The position numbers were made by a program, and so were the translations under genes. Below the pieces are notes generated by a model, which made no database searches, was not told where the DNA came from, and was given only the letters and a program-made list of their open reading frames with translations. A stretch of 64,000 nucleotides of DNA, taken from Parapristionchus giblindavisi. Lineage: Eukaryota; Nematoda; Chromadorea; Rhabditida; Diplogasteridae. This document shows, piece after piece, positions 28,625-36,337 of the stretch (position 1 is the first letter of the stretch; every line of letters starts with the position of its first letter). The stretch spans positions 1,116,001-1,180,000 of the forward strand of contig CALSFV010000216.1 of the NCBI GenBank assembly GCA_943737045.1, given 5' to 3'.

Positions 28625-29783
28625 GACTAATGAATACAAACTAAATCAAATAGAGGACTGTGCACTACCACGAATTTATGCTATACCAAAAATGCATAAA
28701 AATCCTATTAAAGCAAGATTCATAACAGGAGCTTATAACAGTAGTTTGAAATCCATATCAAAAGAACTTCAATTAATACTTAAACACTTAAAACTACATT
28801 TCCAAAGATATTGTAAACAAATTACTGAAAGAACTGGCATTAATTATTATTTTTCAATAGATAACACTATAATAGTTAACCAACGTTTAAAAACTTTATC
28901 AAATAAAAGTGCAAAAATATTTTGTGCTGATTTCTCTTCCTTATTTACCAATCTACCTCATAAAATAGTAAGAGAAAACATATTCAAGTTAATTGAATTA
29001 ATGTTTCGAAATGCTAAAAAAGAGTACATTAATGTCACAGGACAAAAGACTTTCTACAGTAATTCACCAGCATTATATAGCAGAAGTTACGATAGAAATG
29101 ACATTAAAATGATGCTTGAATATGTTCTCAATAACAGTTACGCAGTATACGCAGGTCAGATATTCAAACAAAATAAAGGAATACCGCAAGGCAACAATGC
29201 ATCTCCTCAGATAGCAGATATGACACTTTCATTCATGGAATATGAATATATATACGAAAATATAAAACAAGGACACACTTTAGCACAGAAACTTTCTAGA
29301 ACATTTAGATATATAGATGACCTATTTCATTGTTCAGATAAATCAGAAGATTTTATAGCAATCAGTTCATTGATCTATCACAATTCACTATCATTAGAGA
29401 AAACAAATCAAACAGATTTCAAAACAGCTTTTCTAGATCTAGACATACATATAGTAAATGGCTCTGCGATAACGTCAATCTATAACAAAACAGATGATTA
29501 CTCTTTCAAAGTAATCAGATATCCCCATTATAACTCATGTATACCATTAAGAATAGGACTAAATACTCTGCACGGAGAAATACTTAGAATATATCGAAAT
29601 AGTACAGAGTATAAAAGCTTCATTGATAGAACAAAACAGCTTATAATTACATTTAAAAATCTTAATTATCCATTGTTTCAAATTCACAGCAGAATTTTCA
29701 AAACTATTAGCAAAAACCCGTTAATTTCAATTAAACATGCAACAAACAAAGGAATAATTTGTCATAATTTACTTTCTAGATAA
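28625..29783 (+). pseudogene. Truncated Penelope-like reverse transcriptase
   Basis: This is the C-terminal ~386 codons of the same protein encoded at 31654-34305, lacking the endonuclease, the CxC region and the first part of the reverse transcriptase. It still contains the DFSSLF, GIPQG, YIDD and DLDIHI motifs and reads openly to the same stop. The first in-frame ATG is at 28692 (MHKNPIK). It has no promoter or endonuclease of its own and is a 5'-truncation product rather than a functional gene. Confidence 0.9.
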
Positions 29784-30278
29784 AATTTAATATGATCTCT
29801 GATCTTCGCAACTATAAATGACAAGTGTCTATATCTCTTAGACCTTTGGACTATAAATCCTTCATATTATTATCTACACACGGTCCTTGGCCTATCATAC
29901 ATAGATTTGTAGTTTGTATATGAACAAGGTACAACAAATGCCTATAAATACACTGACCCCACGCCAGTCCCTCGTTCTAATAGTCTCTATTTCTCTCTAT
30001 GCCACGTCAGACCAACTTAAAGGAAGGACGATTAGGACAAATCAGCATAACTTCGTACCTCAGCCAGGACAACATGGACTCATCTCATCTTCTCTAACGA
30101 GGTTCATTTTAATACCACCGTTAATTACATTGTATTCATGTTACATCACACTCTAGTAATTCACACTTTTATTGTTTGTTTATAGAATTAGCTTATCTAT
30201 TCATAGTAGTTTAGTTGTTAAATTAGAAATTTTAACACTTTCATATAAAAATCTAGTTTTATAAAGTCTCTAGAAAGA

Positions 30279-30356
30279 CCTGGTGCTGTCTACTGAAGAT
30301 GGCCGCGACACCAGGCAAAGCTTTATGGTGTCTAGACGTAGCGGCCGAAACACCAT
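30279..30356 (+). ncRNA. Split hammerhead-ribozyme-like motif (upstream copy)
   Basis: All hammerhead parts are present. CTGAAGA (30293-30299, fits CUGANGA) is preceded by GTCTA and followed, after one extra T, by GGCCGC. Further on come ATGGTG, TC (predicted cleavage after 30332), TAGAC, GTA, GCGGCC, GAAA (30347-30350) and CACCAT. GTCTA/TAGAC would be stem I, GGCCGC/GCGGCC stem II, and ATGGTG/CACCAT stem III. The order is not the usual one: the CUGANGA half sits in the loop of one hairpin (CCTGGTG/CACCAGG), and the cleavage site plus GAAA sit in the loop of the next, so the core forms by loop-loop pairing. Hammerheads are known in pseudo-LTRs of canonical Penelope-like elements. Activity here is unproven. 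Confidence 0.55.
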
Positions 30357-30633
30357 GAAGCACATCATTACTTAATAGTTTTATTGTTACAATTATTTTA
30401 AATACGTGCATGCATGTCACTCCTGTACATTGATTTACTTACTAAATTAATTGAATTCTCCCTTGGCTTGTGTATTGACGTGAGAGCATAGCTCCACTCT
30501 ACACAACCTGGGGATAATAAGTTAATACTATTATCTTCCTTACCTTTCTTTATTATCATTTATCTCAACTCTTACTCACTTCACATGTACAATGCATGCT
30601 TTCATTTTGAACAATCTCACTCTGTACAATCTA

Positions 30634-30740
30634 GGTTCGACCAAGAGTCGACATCCGCGGAGCTTTTCCGCCACCCCTGAACTAATCATTCGGGGGCCAT
30701 AACTTGAAGCGTCCCCACTCGATAGTTCAATTATCGAGGT
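30634..30740 (+). ncRNA. Multi-hairpin region in the retroelement leader
   Basis: Four consecutive hairpins: TCGAC/GTCGA (30637-30641 with 30647-30651); GCGGA/TCCGC (30657-30661 with 30667-30671); CCCCTGAA with TTCGGGGG (30674-30681 with 30689-30696, wobble included); and CTCGATA/TATCGAG (30718-30724 with 30732-30738). The region is GC-rich compared with its surroundings. It looks like a folded RNA domain; I do not recognise the family. Confidence 0.4.
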
Positions 30741-30967
30741 TAGGGTGATGCAGACTTAATTTCTCACAACAACTGAATTATTACATTAATTTTTATTCAT
30801 TCCATATTACACAAACAATTTATTTGCAAATAAAGTCTTAAATATTCTCATATTTCAATCTCTTACACTGCATAACACACATCCGTATTACTTATTATGT
30901 ACATACAGTTTGATATAATGTCATTGTCTTGGGAAACTATTTCAAACAAAAATCGTTAAAACACTTC

Positions 30968-30977
30968 TATATAAAAA
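30968..30977 (+). promoter_or_regulatory. Possible TATA box of the Penelope-like leader
   Basis: TATATAAAAA lies about 20 bp upstream of the first stem of the structured leader and 680 bp upstream of the first ATG of the ORF. Spacing would put a transcription start near 31000. There is no direct evidence of transcription, and AT-rich sequence produces such matches by chance. Confidence 0.3.
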
Positions 30978-30990
30978 GTCCGCCTCTCCA

Positions 30991-31475
30991 TAGTGGTCGA
31001 TAAGACCGCTACACCACCACAGGGTGTATACACCCAGTGGAGTGTGTGGATGAGGGGCTCCACATAACCCACACATCGCGACATCTTTGTCAAAGACATA
31101 CGACTTTTGTCTGTAAACCAAACAGTTTCATTTAAATCCTTTTGTTTTAAGAACGCACAACAGAAATTCTCGATTCCCCTATAAAGATTTGCATCTAAAA
31201 CTTGAAATACTTTAGATTTAGCTCATTTGCATCTAAAAAATTTCAAATACTTCATGAGTTTTGAACTCATGAAAAAATGGCTTATTAATAATATATACAT
31301 TAGTTCATCAGAAACTTTTCTAAACATTATCACAACTACAGTGACTGCGTGCTGTGTTGACAAAAGTCAACAGCGGTAGACGCAGCCGCATAGTGGTTGG
31401 GCCATATCTGGTAAACTGTATTCACAGTAGTCACCACCAGGGGCAGCAGCCCTGCCTAAAGAGCTACCGCTGTTG
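30991..31475 (+). ncRNA. Pseudoknotted 5' leader of the Penelope-like element
   Basis: Two compact domains. In the first, TAGTGGTC pairs with GACCGCTA (30991/31004), and CCAC-GGGTGT pairs with ACACCC-GTGG (31017-31040). TGGAG/CTCCA (31038/31058) interlocks with TGTGTGG/CCACACA (31043/31069) as an H-type pseudoknot. In the second, GTGACT/AGTCAC (31341/31429) encloses CTGCGT/ACGCAG and TGTTGAC/GTCAACA. A perfect 12-bp complement, CAACAGCGGTAG (31368) and CTACCGCTGTTG (31464), interlocks with these. It ends 13 bp before the reading frame opens at 31489. The role could be translation initiation without a cap, or RNA processing; both are inference. Confidence 0.5.
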
Positions 31476-31488
31476 CAAACAAGGGTAG

Positions 31489-31653
31489 AGAGCCCAAACA
31501 ATTCTCGCCAAAAACCCTAGCAACACTTTTTGTTCATTACATTCAACCAGTTTTAAGCAAAAAATAGGCGGACGAAAACTCTTTACTCCCACTCAATATA
31601 CTACACATAGAGGAACGACTTGTTCAAAACCAAGATGTGTTATTTGCCCAAAA
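31489..31653 (+). other. Upstream open extension of the reverse transcriptase frame
   Basis: In the same frame as the ORF, no stop occurs between the TAG at 31486-31488 and the ATG at 31654. The last 11 codons read CSKPRCVICPK, a C-x4-C-x2-C motif that I associate with the region just before GIY-YIG domains in related elements. No ATG exists in this extension. A pyrimidine-rich stretch ending CAG near 31551 could be a splice acceptor. Translation from a non-AUG codon, splicing from an upstream exon, or loss of the start are all possible. Confidence 0.5.
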
Positions 31654-34305
31654 ATGAGACTAAACGATCACGTACAAAGTACAGTAACCAATGACTTATA
31701 CCAAACGAATAAAGATATTAATACCTCATGCACTGCAAAAAATGTAATTTATCTCATTACATGTAAAGTTTGTGAAAAACAATATGTTGGACAAACTAAA
31801 CGACCTATAAAACAAAGAATGTCTGAGCATAGACACTCATTCAGTCATAATAATCTTAATACTTTCTTAAGCAATCACTTCAAAGAAAATTCCCACTCTA
31901 AAGAATCATTTTATATTGATATTCTAGATCATTCAATTGATGGTAAAGATTTGACCGAGAGAGAACTATATTGGATTAAAGCACTAAATACAGCATTTCC
32001 GCTTGGATTAAACGACCAAATAAGTGGATTCGGAAATATTTCTGAACAAATTGATCCATTATCTAAGAGATCACATCCATACTTCAATGTCAAACCGATA
32101 GGTTTACCCAATAATACTAGAGGAATCAGAAAGAAAAGAAGAAGGAAACCAGCATACAAAGATACTTCCCCAATTGTCGATATAATCCAAACTATAGAAA
32201 ACTTGGAAACCAGAAATCTTTACACGTATGGTAAATCATTATATAAACACACACATAAAAGATTAATTCAATACACCGCTACTGAAGAGTTTTATAAGCA
32301 TAGCTTTAAAACCAGATATAAAATATACGCATTAGTCTGTAATACCTTCTGGTCAAACAAATCTACTTTAAAAGATGACAAGAAACCGAAAATTATAATG
32401 AAGGTTCATTACTTTGGTAGATACATGGAACTTCTTAAAATAGAAAAAGAAATGAATAAAGCATACATATCAGAAGAACTATTAAAATATAAACCTTCCG
32501 AAATAATACCTAAAATATCAGTTGTCTATACGTTAGAACAACCAATTTCGTCCTTTCTATGTAACTACAATCGGTTTTTGAAAACATTAAGCAGAGAAGA
32601 AAAGGATAAAATACTGAAAGACGACTGCACCTGTGCCAACTATCCTGAATTCATTGATAAACAATTGGGTCATATATGCACAGGTAACAGAAATATCATA
32701 TCGAACCATGAATTAAGAAATCTGTTCGAGTTTGGAACAAATTATCGGATATCGCCTAATAACACACTTGAAGAAGTTCAGGAAAACATTAAAGAATCAA
32801 TTTACAATGTAATAGCAAAATTATGTCGAAAACTGAAATTGAACTCTTCACAATCAAGCAATATTAAACAAATGTATCATTCAATTTTTGAGAATAAGCT
32901 AAAATTAAAGCTACTAAACAAATATACATCTGAACAAAATAAAACAAAGTATACTCTAAAAGATCTACACAAGAATTTCATAATAACACAAGTTGATAAA
33001 GCAAAAAGTAATTTTGCATTCACATGCAAAAAGTTATACTTAAAATTTCTTGAAAAAGAATTAACAACTGAAGAAAATAATAGTAGAACATACGAGCCAG
33101 ACAACTCAATCGACTACGATGAAATAATACGAAGACATACAAGAAAGACTAATGAATACAAACTAAATCAAATAGAGGACTGTGCACTACCACGAATTTA
33201 TGCTATACCAAAAATGCATAAAAATCCTATTAAAGCAAGATTCATAACAGGAGCTTATAACAGTAGTTTGAAATCCATATCAAAAGAACTTCAATTAATA
33301 CTTAAACACTTAAAACTACATTTCCAAAGATATTGTAAACAAATTACTGAAAGAACTGGCATTAATTATTATTTTTCAATAGATAACACTATAATAGTTA
33401 ACCAACGTTTAAAAACTTTATCAAATAAAAGTGCAAAAATATTTTGTGCTGATTTCTCTTCCTTATTTACCAATCTACCTCATAAAATAGTAAGAGAAAA
33501 CATATTCAAGTTAATTGAATTAATGTTTCGAAATGCTAAAAAAGAGTACATTAATGTCACAGGACAAAAGACTTTCTACAGTAATTCACCAGCATTATAT
33601 AGCAGAAGTTACGATAGAAATGACATTAAAATGATGCTTGAATATGTTCTCAATAACAGTTACGCAGTATACGCAGGTCAGATATTCAAACAAAATAAAG
33701 GAATACCGCAAGGCAACAATGCATCTCCTCAGATAGCAGATATGACACTTTCATTCATGGAATATGAATATATATACGAAAATATAAAACAAGGACACAC
33801 TTTAGCACAGAAACTTTCTAGAACATTTAGATATATAGATGACCTATTTCATTGTTCAGATAAATCAGAAGATTTTATAGCAATCAGTTCATTGATCTAT
33901 CACAATTCACTATCATTAGAGAAAACAAATCAAACAGATTTCAAAACAGCTTTTCTAGATCTAGACATACATATAGTAAATGGCTCTGCGATAACGTCAA
34001 TCTATAACAAAACAGATGATTACTCTTTCAAAGTAATCAGATATCCCCATTATAACTCATGTATACCATTAAGAATAGGACTAAATACTCTGCACGGAGA
34101 AATACTTAGAATATATCGAAATAGTACAGAGTATAAAAGCTTCATTGATAGAACAAAACAGCTTATAATTACATTTAAAAATCTTAATTATCCATTGTTT
34201 CAAATTCACAGCAGAATTTTCAAAACTATTAGCAAAAACCCGTTAATTTCAATTAAATATGCAACAAACAAAGGAATAATTTGTCATAATTTACTTTCTA
34301 GATAA
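31654..34305 (+). CDS. Penelope-like endonuclease/reverse transcriptase (N-terminal GIY-YIG)
   Basis: 883 codons from the first ATG. The GIY-YIG nuclease occupies roughly residues 31-112: VIYLI (31-35), YVGQT (44-48), Arg55, His59 and the catalytic Glu104 in ERELYWI. A CCHH metal site is Cys37, Cys40, His75 and His81. The CxC motif is Cys325-Thr-Cys327. The reverse transcriptase has PKMHK (519-523), DFSSLF with catalytic Asp600, GIPQG (683-687), YIDD with Asp729/Asp730, and a later DLDIHI block. The enzyme nicks target DNA and primes cDNA synthesis from the element RNA. The frame is open without ATG back to 31489 and would add a CSKPRCVIC zinc-finger-like motif just before the ATG, so the true start may be upstream. 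No in-frame TGA is present, unlike the selenoprotein Naiads of spiders and clams. Confidence 0.93.
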   Translation: MRLNDHVQSTVTNDLYQTNKDINTSCTAKNVIYLITCKVCEKQYVGQTKRPIKQRMSEHRHSFSHNNLNTFLSNHFKENSHSKESFYIDILDHSIDGKDLTERELYWIKALNTAFPLGLNDQISGFGNISEQIDPLSKRSHPYFNVKPIGLPNNTRGIRKKRRRKPAYKDTSPIVDIIQTIENLETRNLYTYGKSLYKHTHKRLIQYTATEEFYKHSFKTRYKIYALVCNTFWSNKSTLKDDKKPKIIMKVHYFGRYMELLKIEKEMNKAYISEELLKYKPSEIIPKISVVYTLEQPISSFLCNYNRFLKTLSREEKDKILKDDCTCANYPEFIDKQLGHICTGNRNIISNHELRNLFEFGTNYRISPNNTLEEVQENIKESIYNVIAKLCRKLKLNSSQSSNIKQMYHSIFENKLKLKLLNKYTSEQNKTKYTLKDLHKNFIITQVDKAKSNFAFTCKKLYLKFLEKELTTEENNSRTYEPDNSIDYDEIIRRHTRKTNEYKLNQIEDCALPRIYAIPKMHKNPIKARFITGAYNSSLKSISKELQLILKHLKLHFQRYCKQITERTGINYYFSIDNTIIVNQRLKTLSNKSAKIFCADFSSLFTNLPHKIVRENIFKLIELMFRNAKKEYINVTGQKTFYSNSPALYSRSYDRNDIKMMLEYVLNNSYAVYAGQIFKQNKGIPQGNNASPQIADMTLSFMEYEYIYENIKQGHTLAQKLSRTFRYIDDLFHCSDKSEDFIAISSLIYHNSLSLEKTNQTDFKTAFLDLDIHIVNGSAITSIYNKTDDYSFKVIRYPHYNSCIPLRIGLNTLHGEILRIYRNSTEYKSFIDRTKQLIITFKNLNYPLFQIHSRIFKTISKNPLISIKYATNKGIICHNLLSR

Positions 34306-34970
34306 AATTTAATATGATCTCTGATCTTCGCAACTATAAATGACAAGTGTCTATATCTCTTAGACCTTTGGACTATAAATCCTTCATATTATTATCTACA
34401 CACGGTCCTTGGCCTATCATACATAGATTTGTAGTTTGTATATGAACAAGGTACAACAAATGCCTATAAATACACTGACCCCACGCCAGTCCCTCGTTCT
34501 AATAGTCTCTATTTCTCTCTATGCCACGTCAGACCAACTTAAAGGAAGGACGATTAGGACAAATCAGCATAACTTCGTACCTCAGCCAGGACAACATGGA
34601 CTCATCTCATCTTCTCTAACGAGGTTCATTTTAATACCACCGTTAATTACATTGTATTCATGTTACATCACACTCTAGTAATTCACACTTTTATTGTTTG
34701 TTTATAGAATTAGCTTATCTATTCATAGTAGTTTAGTTGTTAAATTAGAAATTTTAACACTTTCATATAAAAATCTAGTTTTATAAAGTCTCTAGAAAGA
34801 CCTGGTGCTGTCTACTGAAGATGGCCGCGACACCAGGCAAAGCTTTATGGTGTCTAGACGTAGCGGCCGAAACACCATGAAGCACATCATTACTTAATAG
34901 TTTTATTGTTACAATTATTTTAAATACGTGCATGCATGTCACTCCTGTACATTGATTTACTTACTAAATT
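34306..34970 (+). other. 3' untranslated region of the Penelope-like element
   Basis: Sequence between the ORF stop and the 3' end. An 80-codon frame at 34436-34678 (and its copy at 29914-30156) has no recognisable domain and is probably not coding. The only structured part is the hammerhead-like motif at 34801-34878. There is no long poly(A) at the 3' end. Confidence 0.7.
34801..34878 (+). ncRNA. Split hammerhead-ribozyme-like motif (downstream copy)
   Basis: Identical to the motif at 30279-30356, in the 3' region of the full element (offset 4522). Every conserved part is present: CTGAAGA at 34815-34821, GAAA at 34869-34872, and the three complementary stem pairs. Having one motif in each tandem copy would allow self-cleavage of a read-through transcript at both element boundaries, if active. 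Confidence 0.55.
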
Positions 34971-35017
34971 AATGACTGTTTTGGGGGCGGAGCTTATTCA
35001 CTGCACTTCTCTACTTC
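34971..35017 (+). repeat. Penelope-like target duplication, right copy (47 bp)
   Basis: Second copy of the target sequence, directly after the 3' end of the full retroelement, with GGGGGCGG in place of GGGGCGG. It continues into the CT-rich minisatellite, as in the uninterrupted right arm. Confidence 0.88.
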
Positions 35018-35475
35018 TCTGTACTCTCTCACTCTTTCATACTCTCTCGCTCACTGCTCTACTTCTCTATACTCTCTCACTTTCACACACTCTCTCACCT
35101 ATTTCTCTACTTCTCTCACTTTCACACACTCTCTCACCTATTTCTCTACTTCTCTCACTTTCACACACTCTCTCACCTATTTCTCTACTTCTCTCACTTT
35201 CACACACTCTCTCACCTATTTCTCTACTTCTCTCACTTTCACACACTCTCTCACCTATTTCTCTACTTCTCTCACTTTCACACACTCTCTCACCTATTTC
35301 TCCACTTCTCTCACTTTCACACACGCTCTCACCTATTTCTCTACTTCTCTCACTTTCACACACTCTCTCACCTATTTCTCTACTCCTCTGCCCTCTCTCA
35401 CTTTCACACACTCTCTCTCTCTCACTTCTCTGCATCTCTGTACTCTCTCATTTTCACACACTCTCTCCTCTTTCA
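35018..35475 (+). repeat. CT-rich minisatellite, 39-bp period (left arm)
   Basis: About eight copies of a 39-bp unit of the type ATTTCTCTACTTCTCTCACT followed by TTCACACACTCTCTCACCT, with shorter CT-rich degenerate copies on both sides. Because 39 is divisible by three and the unit has no stop, long open frames run through it on both strands (13-residue repeats such as LSLSHTLSPISLL). These are not evidence of a gene. Mirrored at 52877-53334. Confidence 0.93.
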
Positions 35476-36330
35476 CAACAAACAGTAAATGGAATCATTA
35501 TAATAATCAAAGATCAATAATAATAATGAGATCAAGGATCAATCAAAGTGAAAAGATCAATTGAATGCTTCATATAAATCAATCGATAAAATCACCCTAA
35601 TCGATAAATTGATCAACAAGGAACTGACCTGGAGCATACTCGACCACAATTGACTAACGACAAACTACTGAATGACTGTTTTGGGGCATGGTATCTTCAT
35701 ATCTCTTCCCTTCTCTCTTACTCTTCTTCTCTGCTGTCTCTTCATTTTGAACACTCTCTCACATAGTACTCTACTTCTGCTGCCTTTTCTGCATACTCTC
35801 TCATTCATAGATTTCTGAAACATTCTTTCTATATTCAAATCTCTCAAGCTGTTTTGCAATATCAAAAACGACCTTCTCAGTCTCTCTCTCTTTCTCTCTG
35901 CATTCTCTCTATATTGCATACAGCTGGCCCAGCCAATGTCATAAAAAAGGCAAGAGGAACAAAATGAAATTTAAATATATTAACAAGAACAAATAAAGAC
36001 TACATAATATTCAAAGTGATAGAATCATGCAATTATCTCATTGATCAAATGATAACAGCTATCCAATCTGTAACATTTGACAATCGGTAAACTAACCTCT
36101 GAGCAAGAGAATAACATCACACATAGCTCCCATACAACCGATAGGCGACTATTGAATGACTGTTGTTATGCTAGAGCTTAATAATCTTCAATATCTTTAA
36201 TGAAATCTCTTCTCTAAGGCTCTCTCACAGTAGAAGGTTCCCTCTTATCTTACTCAATAATCTCGATAATACCTTTCTGCTATCTCTCCATCGTTCTACT
36301 TTCTATCCTCCATTTCCATATTCTCTATAA
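35476..36330 (+). repeat. Diverged subterminal repeat modules 2 and 3 (left arm)
   Basis: The order 'AT-rich GATCAAT-containing stretch, then GAATGACTGTT, then CT-rich tract' occurs three times inward from the end. Module 1 is about 28400-28624 continuing at 35018-35475, with AACAAGGAACTGACCTGGAGC. Module 2 is 35500-35930, with the same AACAAGGAACTGACCTGGAGC and GAATGACTGTTTTGGGGC. Module 3 is 35960-36330, more diverged, with GAATGACTGTTGTTATG. It looks like an old tandem triplication of a subterminal unit. Mirrored in the right arm at 52022-52876. A minus-strand frame at 35665-35919 is a by-product of the CT-rich tract. Confidence 0.7.
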
Positions 36331-36337
36331 CTCAATC
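36231..36337 (+). repeat. Inner inverted repeat, outer partner (left arm)
   Basis: About 105 bp containing CTTATCTTACTC, ACCTTTCTGCTATCTCTCCA and TCTATCCTCCAT. It is matched in inverse orientation at 41796-41908 by eye at roughly 90 percent. Mirrored in the right arm at 52015-52121. This gives the arm a second, older palindromic level enclosing about 5.5 kb. Confidence 0.75.

Larger units (their letters stand above)
28625..30450 (+). mobile_element. 5'-truncated Penelope-like copy (pseudo-LTR)
   Basis: Matches 33147-34972 of the downstream full copy at a constant offset of 4522 bp. It starts abruptly inside reverse-transcriptase codon 498 and runs to the 3' end at ACTAAATTAA. I noticed one substitution (near 29738, His versus Tyr codon). 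Upstream truncated copies in head-to-tail arrangement (pseudo-LTRs) are typical of Penelope-like elements and can supply promoter or ribozyme sequence to the downstream copy. Confidence 0.92.
30451..34970 (+). mobile_element. Full-length Naiad-type Penelope-like element (4.5 kb)
   Basis: Complete copy in head-to-tail tandem with the truncated copy. It runs from the junction after ACTAAATTAA at 30450 to the same sequence at 34970, followed by the second target duplication. It has a ~1.0-kb leader, one long ORF and a ~0.66-kb 3' region. The coding order is endonuclease, CxC linker, then reverse transcriptase. Established knowledge: Naiad and Chlamys elements are the Penelope-like clade with N-terminal GIY-YIG and a CxC motif, with a bias for microsatellite targets. 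This one sits beside a CT-rich minisatellite. The intact ORF and near-identical tandem copy suggest recent activity. Confidence 0.9.

Noticed and set aside
29914..30156. 80-codon frame duplicated at 34436-34678
   Set aside because: It lies in the retroelement 3' region and is duplicated only because the element is in tandem. It has no domain and no coding signature.
31654..34305. Selenoprotein-type Naiad with in-frame TGA codons
   Set aside because: The ORF has no internal TGA and its expected cysteines are encoded by TGT/TGC.
34936..35520. 194-codon serine/leucine-rich frame, and a glutamate/arginine-rich frame on the other strand
   Set aside because: Both read through a 39-bp minisatellite whose period is a multiple of three and which lacks stops. 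The same occurs on both strands and in the mirrored copy at 52832-53383.
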